Shown here: positions 1 to 11,883 of the stretch, one piece after another
Numbering within the stretch: the first letter of the stretch is position 1
How the letters are laid out: each line of letters starts with the position of its first letter
Assembly (NCBI GenBank): GCA_905250115.1
Contig: CAJNOI010000096.1
Location: 214,746-278,745 of the forward strand
From: Adineta steineri
Taxonomy: Eukaryota > Rotifera > Eurotatoria > Adinetida > Adinetidae
Length of the DNA: 64,000 bases
Direction of reading: 5' to 3'
The notes under the pieces: generated by a model
The model's database searches: none
Told to the model about the DNA's origin: nothing
Seen by the model: the letters and a program-made list of their open reading frames with translations, nothing else
Made by a program: the position numbers and the translations under genes

Positions 1-1119
1 ATTTTTAAATTTAATAAAAGAAGCATTTCAATTAATAACACAAAAAAATAAATATTTTCAAAAATTTTTTATAAATTTACTTGAAATTCATATGTATATT
101 AGTGGAATTATTTATGGAATTGATTTAAATGAATGTACACGTCAAACAGGTATTCGTTGTTATAGACAATGGCAAATAGGTGCTATTGGTCTTCTTTCCG
201 TTTGGACATCCCTCTTACTTGTTTTAATGAAAGGAATTAAATGTGGTAAACATGGACTTTTATTTATTACGGTTTTATTAACATTTCTTAAATTTATATT
301 TTATTATATATTTATTTGGATTGGATTTTATCTTGCTTTTTATATTTTATTAAAAGATATTTTTCCTCAATTTAATTCATTATATTTAATAGCCAAACTT
401 TTAGTTATGTTTAGTGGTAATATTTATTCTTTTCTTTTCTTCTTTCATTAAAAGAATAATTTATTTGTAGGTGAATTTGATCTGGATGAAACATTTTTTC
501 CAAATAATGTTTTAATCAAAGGTAGTGAAGGTGCTCTTTTTGTTTATTCAGCATTTATATTTACAATGTTTATTGTTATGTCAAATATAATGGTAACATT
601 TTTTTGTTTTTTCTAATAAAATTTATTTCTTATTTTTTTTCTTAACAAAAGGGTGGACTTGCTGTTGCTGATGTTAAAGAATTTCGTTTAAATGCCAAAC
701 GAGAACATTTACGTTCACGAATTGAAACAATTTTACAACTCCAAACAAATTTAGGATTTCTTTGTGAAATTAGTTCGAAAATTCTTTTAAAATGTTTTCA
801 TAAATATCATTTTTTAAGATTTTTATTTAAATATGATATGTCACAATTAGAAATAATTAATGAAAATTATTCTCATGTTGGAATTTTAACACAAACTGGT
901 TTATTAAAATCATCAAATTTAAATAAAAAACAAAAAATCAATGGAAAATCTTTTATTGATAAAACAAATTTAATTCTTAAGAAACAAAATGAATTAAAAG
1001 AATATTTTGAAGAATCAATATTTATTACAAATAATCAATTAAGAAAATTAAATATACAATTAAAATCCGATATTGAAGAACTTAAAAGACATTTAGATCA
1101 ACATTTAGATATTAAATAA
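1..1119 (+). CDS. TRPA1-like cation channel, C-terminal part (5' end outside window)
   Basis: Three exons, 1-416, 471-592 and 652-1119, join in one frame that is open from base 2 and ends at TAA 1117-1119. The left edge of the window cuts the gene. The visible protein carries the last membrane segments of an ion-transport domain, an acidic pore-side stretch (GEFDLDETFF), a final helix and the sequence GGLAVADVKEF. That last sequence is the post-S6 hallmark of TRPA channels (GLAVGDI in vertebrate TRPA1). A charged coiled-coil-like tail follows, as in TRPA1. TRPA channels are tetrameric plasma-membrane Ca2+-permeable sensors of irritants or temperature. The ankyrin repeats that would prove the subfamily lie outside the window, so TRPA rather than another TRP group is inferred from the post-S6 motif and tail. 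Introns are 54 and 59 bp. Confidence 0.75.
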
Positions 1120-2306
1120 TATTCCTCTTCTAATCTTTATATACAAATAAAAACATTTCATTTAACTTTGTTGTTATTTTTAAAAATGAAGATAATGATA
1201 TTTCGATCGTTAAAAAGCGATTTGTTTTTCTTTTCGACTAATAACATCTATTAGATTTGAGTATGAATATTTGTAAACGATAAAAATCGTCTGAGTGAGA
1301 GTAAAGAGTAACGAAATAAATCATATTGTCAAATATGTCCAATTGTTGAAAATATCTCATTAAGATAGATTTGAATTTACTTTTAAGATAAAATAAAAAC
1401 GAAAACGATAACATTTTCATATCAAATATTTTAAGATAAAAATCAAAGCGAAATAAACTATACTTTAACGTCTACATTTGAAATTATATAATCAAATAAA
1501 ACATTGCGTTTAATTTAACAAAAAGTTCAAATAAATTTCTATTGTATAATTTTATATTTAAAAGAAAAACAAATGTAATTAAACTTGATTAGTAATCGAT
1601 TGCGTCTAATGCGACTATTATCAAAACATATTCAACATAAATCATGTATAGAATGTATCGAGGTTAACTTGTATTTTTTTTTGTTTTTATGTACTATTCA
1701 TTGATAAGTCAATGATTTTTCCCATGACAAAACATATCTTCAATGTTTTACATCAAATAAAGATAAAGAATTTCATTGAAAATACGAATATCAAATGAAT
1801 TGACCTCATCAATTAATCATTCATTTGTCTAGATTATATCGACTTTAGTTTTCATTTTCCAATGCAAAATAAACATATGAATTGGAACAAATGGACATGA
1901 AACTATTGATTTTTAATGTAAAGAAAACTATCGGATTGTTTTAAAAGATTCTTTATGAATTTGTATATTTGTTGTTATTGTATAGATAAAATGTAATTGT
2001 ATAACTAACTAAATGAATAAAAATATGTAATAATCTGTTAAAAGAAAAAGTTTAGTTAATATTATTGTTTTTATTGAAATGATGTTGATTTTAAAAGATT
2101 ATGGATAAAAAAAAGTGTCGACTAATAGAAATAATTTGTTAAAATATGTTATTCTGTTTTCCTATGATAATTATTAGTTTTGTGATGATTGGGTATTTTT
2201 TGTTTTTCTTTTTTTTCTCTCATCTATTCATGTTTAACCTTGAAATGCGATACACGTGTCGAGAAAAATAAAATATGAAAATAAAAACAAAAGAAATGTT
2301 TTTCTT
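1120..2306. other. Intergenic, convergent 3' ends
   Basis: AT-rich spacer between two convergent genes (TRPA-like on +, tetraspan on -). It should hold both 3' UTRs. I see no coding potential, only short chance frames. Confidence 0.6.
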
Positions 2307-3556
2307 TTAAAGATAATTATTAATAATATATGGATCATGAGCATATTGTCGATAAGGATTAAGTAATTCATCTCGATATTGAGCATCATGTATATCAAAT
2401 ACATATTGACGAGCTAATGCTGAAATAATTGGAGCAGCTTGCTGAGTATTAAAATATTGTTCAGCTGGAGATTGTCCACCATAAGCTGCCATTGGATCAT
2501 AATTATTATAATGATGATGATCTGATTGAGAATATTGTGGTTGATATTGTGGCTGATATTGCGGTTGAGGTGGAGGTGAAGGTGGATGTTGATACTGTGA
2601 ATAATTTTCTTGTGGATGATATTGCGGAGGAGCAGGTGCATGATAAGGCGCATAATTATATGGCTGATTAACAATAGCATTAATTCCTAAGACTTGGGGT
2701 GAACCTCCTCCACTCATTGGATAAGCAGATGGAATTGGACCACTCCACAGATTTTGTTGTTTTCCACTTCTAAAATAACGAAAAAACAAATGAAATTCTA
2801 TATTTAATTATAATTTTAAAACGAAATTAACCTTTGATTTCTTGATGCTCCTTTATTGACTGCTGAATATCTCATATCAAGAACAAGTATAATTAATGCC
2901 AAAAAAGTAATAATTGTCATAATAAGACCAACAAGACCATTCCACCATGCCCAATCAAGACGTGCAAGTATATGACCACGTCTACCTTGAACAGACATAA
3001 CACCTAATGTTGCTGATAAAAATGTAACTAAATTAAATTAAATGAAATGAAATGAAATTAATTTTCTTTTTTCTTTCCTTAAATTTAATTATAAAACATA
3101 CTACAAATAAATAAAAGAATAGCAGCAGCAATAAACATAATATAATATGGCATTCCATCTAAATTTAATATTCCTAATATAATAAGAACAGCAGCAATTA
3201 CATAAAATATTAAAGATATAATTTCTAATGGTTGAACACTTGTAATAAAACCTTTATTTTCAAAATAAATAAATAGAGAATAGAGAATAAAAATAAAATA
3301 TTTATAAACCTGGTTTTGATCCAAATGTAACTCTTGTATTATTTGATGAATAATTTTTATCTGGCCATTGATTACAAAGACCTGGTGCTGATATATCACA
3401 AACTCTCCAAAGACCAAAATGAATTGGAACATCACTATATGTTATCCAAGGTGTTCCAGCAAATGAAACTAAATTAAGTGTCATATATGATATTGTTCCA
3501 ATAACAATAACTCCTAAGAGAAATCGTCCAAAACCACTCTTTGGAAACAAAACCAT
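2307..3556 (-). CDS. Claudin/PMP22-type tetraspan membrane protein with Pro/Gln/Tyr-rich tail
   Basis: Four exons, 3310-3556, 3102-3251, 2832-3027 and 2307-2769, join in frame to 351 residues. Residues 8-30 are a first membrane helix. The first extracellular loop holds FGLWRVC and then GLCNQW, which fits the GLW-x2-C...C signature of the claudin/PMP22/EMP superfamily. Three more helices follow, the last (WWNGLVGLIMTIITFLALII) just before a long cytoplasmic tail. The tail, about 150 residues in the last exon, is rich in P, Q, Y and H (QPQYQPQYQPQYSQ) and suggests a flexible protein-binding region. Superfamily proteins form cell junctions or regulate channels; the exact role here is unknown. 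A LHFPL or TMEM-type tetraspan is the main alternative. Confidence 0.7.
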
Positions 3557-3883
3557 CCCTTTTACTTATATTTGTTTGTGAATCCATCCGTATCCTATTT
3601 CGTACCTTGTTATATATACGATGCAGGTAAGGACAAACATATTTTCTTATTGACATTAAACGTCGTACTACACGTTTTTTATTATTAAACATCAATAAGG
3701 AACAAAAAAACGTTTCTCGAAAATAAACAAATCGATTCTCTTGCTTGTCTTTTAAATAATTCATTCAATAGAAAGTATTTCATCGATTAGAATAATAAAG
3801 AAGAAGAAGAAGAAGAAGAAGTCTTTATTCGGATATATGAAATTATCTCTTCTGTTTGAAATCAATTATAATTAATTTAATTA
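3557..3883. promoter_or_regulatory. Upstream region of the tetraspan gene
   Basis: Likely 5' UTR/promoter of the minus-strand tetraspan gene. It contains a perfect GAA microsatellite at 3800-3821. No coding evidence. Confidence 0.4.
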
Positions 3884-4075
3884 TAGTAAAACTTCTCATA
3901 GTGAACACCTCTCGACAGTGAAATCTTCTGTTTTATGAACAGTCTCAGATCCGAAGGAGCATTTTTTGCTGGAAATACATCTCTCCAATATGAACATCTC
4001 TTTATTCTGAACAGTGAACGCTTTTTTTAGGTCCCGTCTGGTATTGTCACCTCTCCAATGTGAACATACATATAT
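3884..4075. mobile_element. Remnant resembling a pogo/Tigger-type DNA transposon terminus
   Basis: Starts TAGTAAAACTTCTCATAGTG and continues with repeated (CTCTC)...GTGAAC/ATGAAC units (3901-3910, 3980-3996, 4051-4067). This layout resembles the terminal inverted repeats of pogo/Tigger elements and their MITEs, which typically begin CAGTAAAACCTC and repeat GAAC-containing subterminal motifs. I could not find the matching opposite end nearby, and there is no transposase frame, so this is at most a solo end. Confidence 0.4.
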
Positions 4076-4119
4076 GATATTTTTTTGACCTCTTTCTATT
4101 TTCTGTCATATATTTTGAT

Positions 4120-4383
4120 GAGCTGCCTAATTAGAATTCGAATTCGAATATAAATGACATCCAGCTGCACACTACTAATTTGAAAATAAATAGTTAAACT
4201 TAGGAATAGATTCAGTTTTAGTTTTACTCTAAGATGTATATGATTCATATATACAACCAAGAAGTGGCTGAAGGGGATTTATTTGAAAATTATTCTAAGA
4301 CTAAATCTATTCTTAGAGATAGGTATTAGGTTTTCTCTTTTTAATGTCCGTTTATATTCGAACTCGAATTAAACAGCTACTCA
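4120..4383. repeat. Imperfect long inverted repeat (fold-back or MITE-like)
   Basis: The left arm, from 4120, contains AATTCGAATATAAATGACAT and, inside it, TAGGAATAGATTCAGTTTTAG at about 4201-4221. The right arm reads as the reverse complement of both segments in mirrored order: the inner segment at about 4297-4318 and the outer one at about 4348-4383. The centre near 4230-4255 is itself partly palindromic. A single-stranded copy could fold into a hairpin of more than 100 bp. No reading frame. Confidence 0.6.
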
Positions 4384-5982
4384 GTAATATAGAACCATAT
4401 TTTCACTTAATGCAGTCACTATATGGTTATTTATAACAAAGAAACGGATTGTACCGTTAGATCGAGAAGTATAGAAGTTAGATGGAATATAAGTCGAACG
4501 TTTTGTTTCTTCGATAGTTTATGGATATTGATATTAGTGACGGTAGTCATTTATCATATAAAAACATGTATCGTATGAAAAAGTAAAATAGTTTTTGTTA
4601 TGTTTGTTCTAGATGAGTTATTGTTATTAATTATGAGATAGATGAAATATGTATTTATTTTTCCTTGAATCATTTCTTCATTTATCATCATTAATAGAAA
4701 CAATTGTGGAGAAAACAAAAAACGTTGGAAGAAAATCAATCAAGTATGACAGAAATGTATTTATTCTCTTATATCTCTAGTTGTTCTTCTTAGTTATTTT
4801 CATAGATAAAAGTGTAACAATTACTATTTTATATTTTTGTCCTTCATGTTCAACATTATTTTCTAAACGTCTCGTTCTTAATCGATTCATTTTAACTGAA
4901 ACAAATATCCGAAAAACCTTCATTAGATATTCATGAAAAATAATATATTTCGTTCTAACAAAATCAATATGACATCTTATAGAATACTTTTTCATTCTAT
5001 CATCATCAGTTCATCATTCGATATCTTTTCAATACGAATTGAATAGAATAATCTTATTAGAAAATATATAATTGATCCAAAATAAACTGACGAATATTTG
5101 TTGATGAGAGAAACTTTTCTCGAATATATTGACTTCTTTTCATATTATTGATATGGCTTGATAAATTCAACTAGTTTCATAATTACGAATAATATCCATA
5201 CATTACTATTAAAGAGGTACAAAGTTTGTGTTGATTTTGTTAATGAACAACATTCTTCCACCCAGTGAAATGAACAGAATTGATTTATCACTGATCGGTG
5301 CAACATATTCATCATATGTTACTTTTATCATGCTGATGAAAATGCACATCGAAGTATTCCTATTTTATTTTTCCTATAGTCATTAGCACATGTATGTATT
5401 ATTGATCCACATTTAAACGTATCTACTCGTTTAATCGGTATATATGCTTTAGCAAACAAATCGCAATGCTAGAATCATATCTCTATTTTGACTACATCAA
5501 TTTGTATTATCATCGATGACTTTAATGTAGATTTAGAAAAAGAAGGTGATAGAACGGATATCCATTGAAACATATAAAAATCCAATGACAAGTACCCATA
5601 AATTGGTATTGTGTATTCTAGCTTGTGAACATATTGAAATCAATACCTTTGCTAGAATAATATGAAATATCCTCTCTCTATTTTTCTGTCATATACTTAT
5701 GAATTTTGGAAATACCATTACAATTTATCTTGCGCTTATTTCGTTAAATTCTTATACGCGTTGTTTTCTCGCTGTTCTAGATATTTCTTCTTTTCTTTCT
5801 TTCTTTATTTATTTGATATTATGCTCATTTATTATAATAATTATAGAAATACAAAAAAAAACAAAGTCAAACAAAAAAAAAGTGAATTTGTTATATTAAA
5901 TAAACTATGTTTATTTTCATTCTTTTAAATAATTGAATAACATATTTCTAATAGAATAATTACGTGAAAAGAAAAAGAAAGT
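4384..5982. other. Intergenic
   Basis: AT-rich, no convincing coding exon on either strand. It ends in the presumed 3' UTR of the minus-strand QNG1 gene. Short frames at 4777-4995 and 5662-5928 lack family similarity or codon bias. Confidence 0.5.
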
Positions 5983-7403
5983 TTAATAAAAAATTGATCG
6001 AGTACGATGAAAAGGTGTTTGTTCATAAACTTGTGATTGTTGTCTTCGTTTTCTCCATAAATAAACATCAACAAGTGGTGCATTTAATCTTTGTCCACCA
6101 TCACCCGTATCTTTTTCTAAAGGAATTTTTTCATTTGCTTGATTAACAATAAGATGAACAGCTAAAATTGAAGCAGCACGAATTTCACATTCATCTGCAT
6201 CTCCAAATGGAATTTCTTCTTTTCGTTCAAGTCTCGCTTTCAATTGAGGTGAATAAACAAGAACACCTTCATGTGATAAAACTTGCGGAACACGATAATC
6301 AGCAAACATTGTTAAACCATCCTATTCATATATATATATATATTCATTATTTCATTTTTAATAAAATTCAATACAGACCATATCAGTTAAATGTCCTAAA
6401 CCATGACCATTAAAACATCCCCATATATCACTCACTAAGATTTGTGCGCGTTTATAAAAACTTACTAAATAAATAAAATATTTTAAATAAGATATATTTT
6501 AATATAAAACCTCGTTGTCCATCATAAACAGATTCATCTCTATAAGATGGAAATTTTTCAACAATTAATTCAACAAGATCAACAGCACTTCCACCACTTT
6601 GTTCAATACAACGAGCAAAATGTCCACCATATTCCTATTGAAAGAGAAAAAAAATATTTTTTCTAGAAATAAATAAATAAATAAATGAAACTAACTTTAA
6701 TAAGTATTGAACCTGTATCATGTAAAACATTTAATCTTTCAGTTAACATTGGTAATTTGGAAGAATTTTCTGTTGATCGAAATATATCTTCTAATTGATC
6801 TATTGTTATACGTGAATAATATTCAGCATTTAATATATCAATTCCATTCTTTTTTATTATTAATAAGAAAAAGAAAAAGAAAAAGAAAAAGAAAAAGAAA
6901 AAAGAATTTAATAAGAAAAAAAGATATTAATATTTACATCTAATGCTTGATTAATTGCAACACATAATGCTTCATAACCATAATATATTTTATTTTTATA
7001 TTTTTTCGCATAGGTTTCTTTTTCATTATCATCGGTCCAAAATGAAAAATTCAATGTACTTGTTAAAAATATCCTTTGAAAAATAAGATTTTCGATTTAT
7101 AATTAAAATTCTTTTTCATCTTCATACCAATCAATTGTTGATTGATCATTTCCTTTTGGTGGACCAACATCTGATCCAATCCAATCTTCTTGTGTAAATT
7201 CTCCATCCATCATTGCTGAAGAAATCTTAACAAAAAAAATAAATTTCTATTAAAAAAAAGAGAAAGTAAAATCAAACCATAATAGCCAATTTTTGTATAG
7301 ATGGAATATTTATTGAAACATGTCGAGCTCGTTCCATTATAAAACGAGCAGAATCAAGAGGTGTTAAACAACATTCTTCATTTGTATTACCCGAATGAGT
7401 CAT
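5983..7403 (-). CDS. QNG1: Queuosine 5'-phosphate N-glycosylase/hydrolase (DUF2419, queuosine salvage)
   Basis: Seven exons, 7278-7403, 7128-7225, 6938-7073, 6696-6848, 6511-6634, 6379-6464 and 5983-6321, close exactly in phase to 353 residues (human C9orf64/QNG1 is about 340). Recognisable family blocks are FYKRAQILVSDIWGC near residue 220, the D-G-L-T-MFADYRVPQVL block, EIRAASILAVHLI, and the extreme C-terminus PFHRTRSIFY (human PFHRIRCIYY). The enzyme releases queuine from queuosine 5'-phosphate so that it can be reinserted into the tRNA wobble position; animals depend on dietary or bacterial queuine. The start is the first ATG in frame. Introns are 46-89 bp; the third one (6849-6937) carries a GAAAAA microsatellite (about 6866-6903). 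Confidence 0.93.
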
Positions 7404-7963
7404 TTGTAAAATCTTAAAATAAATAAATAAAATATTGTCTATAAATCTTTGTAATTGTATAATAAAGATAATTTGTCAAATCAATTAATTCTATTGATTA
7501 TTTATATACGAAAGAAAAATGAAAAATTCTTTCTTTATGATAAACAAAAGTCGGATGAGATGACATTTATTAGAACTCCACAGGATAGAAGATTTTCTCA
7601 AGACTTTCTCATAGACAAATTTATCGATTATTAATAATAAACAAAACATCTTTTCTCTAATATCAATACAAAAACATTTTTATTTATATCATTCTATACA
7701 AAAGAACAAACGTAACCTGAATCTGATGAATTTTCGATGATTTTTATCATGGTATGTTAATCTAGTCATTATTTAATGTATGTATCGATCGTAAGAAGAT
7801 GATCTACTAAAGGTAGAAAAGAAAAACCAATGAAATATCTATATAGATTTTTGATTGTAAATAAGTGACATCTGTTATTTTTATTTAAAAAATAGAAAAA
7901 AAAACCGGCATAAAATACAAAAAAGAAAAGAAAAGAAAAGAAAAGAAAAGAAAAGAAGAAAGA
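7404..7963. other. Spacer between HCN 3' end and QNG1 start
   Basis: Holds the QNG1 promoter and the HCN 3' UTR, which share about 560 bp. A perfect AAAAG pentamer run lies at about 7918-7957, directly before the HCN stop codon. No coding sequence seen. Confidence 0.5.
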
Positions 7964-10900
7964 CTAAGAATGGGGTTGATTAGTAAGTGAAGGTGTTGGT
8001 GATCCACTTTTTCTAAAAAGTGACCAAGGAGTAGATGGGGATTTTCGAAGTTGATTTAAATGTTGATCTCCTGTTGTTGGACTTAATGTTGATGGTGATG
8101 GTGCTGCTAAAAATAATCGACTTAATTTTTTAAATTTTTGTTCTGATGTTGAAGATTTTCTTCTTTTTCTTTTCGATTTCTTTTTCTCATTTAAATTCTG
8201 AAAATGATCATTTGATTTATTAAAATGTTCTTGTAAATGTCTTAATGATGATTTAAAATCATATTGTTTATTATTATGTTGATGTTGATTAGGATTTTGA
8301 TTTGATGATGAAGATGAATCTGTATGATTATTTTCATCATCATTATCGGAATCTGTTGATTCATTACTTGATGGAAGTGGTGTTGCACGTTTAATAATAT
8401 CTTTTAAAACAGCTGCATCACGTTTTAAATCATGTCGTGTTGATATTATTGAAGGATTTTTTCCTAATTTATTTAATCTTTCAGCAGCAACTGATTCCAT
8501 TGTACGTCTCATTAATGGATAAGATTCTAATACAGATTCAAATTGTGTTGCATCTAATGAATATAAATTACAATATGTTACACATCGAACACCAGCTACA
8601 CGTTTAGCTCGTGTTAATAAACAAATTTCTAAACAAATATATTCATAGATATAGAGAAAGAAAGAAATTTCATTTTCGAACCTCCAAAATAGGATCCATC
8701 TGATAATGTTGTTAAAACAGTTCCATCTGATTTAATAATATCAACAATACCTTCTTGGATAAAATACATTTTATCTCCAATAGTTCCTTCATAAATTATT
8801 TGATCACCTGGTTGAAATACTTCAAATCGTAATTTAGTAACAACATCAGATACAAAATTTGGATCGGCATTTGTAAAAAATGGAACTGATGATACAAGAG
8901 AACGACAATTATAATTAATAACATCCTTTTAATTAAAATAAACATTTTTGTTTTTTTCATTTAAATAAAAAAGAAAAGATAAAGATAACAAACCAATCTT
9001 AATCTTTCGGAAAGTTCTGTTAAAATTGTATCTTCATGAAAGATTTTTCCTTGATAACGATGTTCATAATAATCTGATATTTTATTACGCATTTCTCTTG
9101 GTAGTTTTCTCCATGCCATATATTCTTCAACTTGTTTAAACTAAATTTTATTTTTCATTTATATATTTAAATATTTTGAAGAATATAGAATTTCTTACTT
9201 TTTCATTGTATAAACGTCTTGATGTATCAAAACTTTGTACAAGTGCTGATACATGACCTATTGTTATAGCATAACACATGGCTCCAGTTACTAAATTTAT
9301 TAAAGAATAAAATAAAAAAAAGAAAAAGAAAGAAAGAATAAATCTTACTCATTGAAAGCATAGTTAACCACATATCAACATAACTTTGAGGAGGATAACG
9401 TCCATAACCAATACATAACATATGTGATAAAGCTTTAAATAATGCAACTGTATATTGTTCTGTCCATGGTGCAGTTTGAAGACCATTAAGTGCAACCCAA
9501 CAATCAGTTGGAAAATTTTGAAACATTGGAATCATAAATTGTAAACAACCATTCCAATGTGCTAATAAGATAATTAATGCTAATAAATTTAATATACGCA
9601 TAACCATACTTGCTATTGATAAAAACTATTTAAGAAATAAAAATAAAAATATTTTTATTTATTCAAAAATAAATTAAAGAAAGAAATCGATTGGGCAGGG
9701 AGATCTTTTTCTCCTATCCCTTCGAGTTTGTGATCATGCAGGTTTTGTTTTCTATGTGAATACACATGCAAGAATAATATTTAGCAAGTTTATATTTAGA
9801 ATTTTCAAACGGACCTGTTTCGCATGCACCTATAAATACACACAAGAAGAGAAATAATATAAAAGAAAACATAATTCATTAATTAATCATGCAGGATATA
9901 TATTCACATCAAATTTAATTAACAAAAAATAATAAAAGGGAAGCAAAGAAAAAGAAAAAGAAAATTTTATTTTTGTCACCCAGACGGGAAGATGAACTCG
10001 AAGGAAGTTGACCACATATAATTCTATCCAACGAAATCTGACTCGATGTCGCTATTTACATAATAGATCTTTCCCTGCCCTATTCTCACTAAAAAATAAG
10101 TAAAAAATCAATTCTCACCTCTTCCCATTGATGAATATATCTGACAAGACGTGATAATCGAAGTAATCGTAATAATGAAAGTAATTTAACAAGTCGTAAA
10201 ACTTTTATAGCACGACCTGTACGTGCTATTGTATATCCTCCGGAATGATCTCCTGAATCGAAGAATAAAAATAAATAATCAACTGGTAATGAACTAAGTA
10301 AATCAACGATAAACCAAGTTTTGATATAATTTTTTGCAATTAAACGTGGTTCAAGAATTATTTCATCAACAAAATCATTTGCTAAAATACCTAAGAAAAA
10401 AAAGAAAAAAGAATTATTTCAAATAGAAATATAGAATAATCAAACCTGTTCGAAAATTAACAACAATATCAAATAAAAAAAATGCATCAGAAATAACATT
10501 TAAAATAATCCAACGTGCTGAATTAATTTCATCACTAAAAAATGCAATTGCTACTGGAAGAACAATAACATTTGTTATTAATAATACCAACATTATTAAA
10601 TCCCAATAAAAACTAAAGAAAAGAAGAGAAATGACTTAGAAAGAGAAGAAAAGAAAAGAGAATAAAGACCGAAAATTTGAACATGGATGAATAATACAAT
10701 GTCCAGCTCTTTGTTGTCTTAAACGTTCTTTAAGAAGACCTTTTCGACTTCCAAATAATTTCATAGCTAATTTATTATCACTTGGTTTTAATAAATCCAT
10801 AAAATAATTAACAACTGTTGATCCACCTTTTATCGATGGATCAATACTTGATCGTTGTTCACGTATACTAGCACTTTCAGGTGAACAAATTTGATCATCA

Positions 10901-11883
10901 TGAAATGATTGACATTCTTCAAAATGATTTGAATTCGATTTTTGTGGTTCAATTGTAACTGTTATTGGAGGATTTGTTGGTAAAATAAATTCTCCACTAA
11001 TACAACCTCCTCCTTCACTTGTTCCACTACTTGTTATTGTACCTCGTTTATAATATGAACGAGAATATTTTCCCGAAGAATTTATTGGTAAACTTAATTT
11101 GATTTTTGTTGAATTTTGTTCATGATATTTTTGAGAATCTGAATCTGAATTTGAATAAAAAACATTTTCTTTTGTTTCATCAATTGTATTTGAATTTGTT
11201 TTTTTAATTAAAATAATTTCATCATGACTTTGTTTTTTGTTAATTTGTTGATAAGGAACATGTAAAATAATCTTATTATTTTTATAATGTTGTTCACGAA
11301 GTGTTGGTGGAACAGAAATAGTTGTTGATCTTCTTGAATAAGAATTCTTTGATGTATATGTTCTGTCAGGAAATGCTTGAAGAGATGCACGAGGATCGGA
11401 TATCGATATCGATCGTTGTTGTTTGTCTGACCGATGTAATGCAAGAGATGACGGAGAGTAAGAGGAAGAAGATGGATAAACTGCTCCGATTACTTCAGAT
11501 GAAACATCGCATATGCTTTCACTTGTTTTCATACATTTTTCTCCACAATTCTCATCAATGATCGTTTCCATCTCATTCTTTTTAAACTTTTCATTTTTAT
11601 TACCTAAATAAAACTAATCTCTTTTAACTTAATCATTTCCTTTGATTTTATAAAATAAATCTCTTTTCTTTTGTTTACAAAGATAATTAAAAAGAAAAAA
11701 AAGGTGCGTACTTATTTTTGATAGTTTAATATTTTCCTGAATATTATCTTGTATATTATTTTCATTTGTCAATTGAATAAAATGATTTTTCATTTGAGAT
11801 ATTGAATTATTCATTGATGATGAATCCATTTGATTAGATTCTATATTATTTGGAAGAGATTGTGCATTTGATGTTCCAGACAT
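7964..11883 (-). CDS. HCN: Hyperpolarization-activated cyclic nucleotide-gated (HCN) channel
   Basis: Nine exons, 11712-11883, 10670-11603, 10446-10612, 10119-10390, 9349-9625, 9199-9290, 8994-9140, 8682-8925 and 7964-8628, join to 989 residues. After a Ser/Asn-rich N-terminus come the HCN-domain start ([20 protein letters not shown]), S1 from about residue 368 (FYWDL), an Arg/Lys-rich S4 ([19 protein letters not shown]) and the pore with the CIGYGR filter (GYG about 588-590). A C-linker (YYEHRYQGK) and a cyclic nucleotide-binding domain (about 690-800, FGEICLLTR) follow, then a low-complexity tail. HCN channels carry the mixed Na+/K+ Ih pacemaker current in excitable cells. The phosphate-binding cassette has Val where mammalian HCN2 has Thr592. 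The start ATG follows a ttttcag acceptor, so an upstream non-coding exon is likely. Confidence 0.95.
9691..10082. mobile_element. MITE-like element in HCN intron 4
   Basis: This intron (9626-10118, 493 bp) is several times longer than the other introns of the gene. It contains a unit bounded by inverted ends: TTGGGCAGGGAGATCT at 9691-9706 and, on the other strand, TAGGGCAGGGAAAGATCT at 10065-10082. Internal inverted copies are CTTCGAGTTT (about 9720-9729) and GAACTCGAAG (about 9994-10003), and ATCATGCAGG occurs twice (about 9733 and 9887). No transposase frame; non-autonomous. A clear target duplication is not visible. Confidence 0.6.

Noticed and set aside
3474-3764. 96-residue minus-strand frame overlapping the first tetraspan exon
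   Set aside because: Different frame from the conserved GLW-C coding exon, with unlikely composition.
11208-11561. Frames on both strands within the large HCN N-terminal exon
   Set aside because: The HCN frame is continuous here and joins both flanking exons in phase; the others are shadows.
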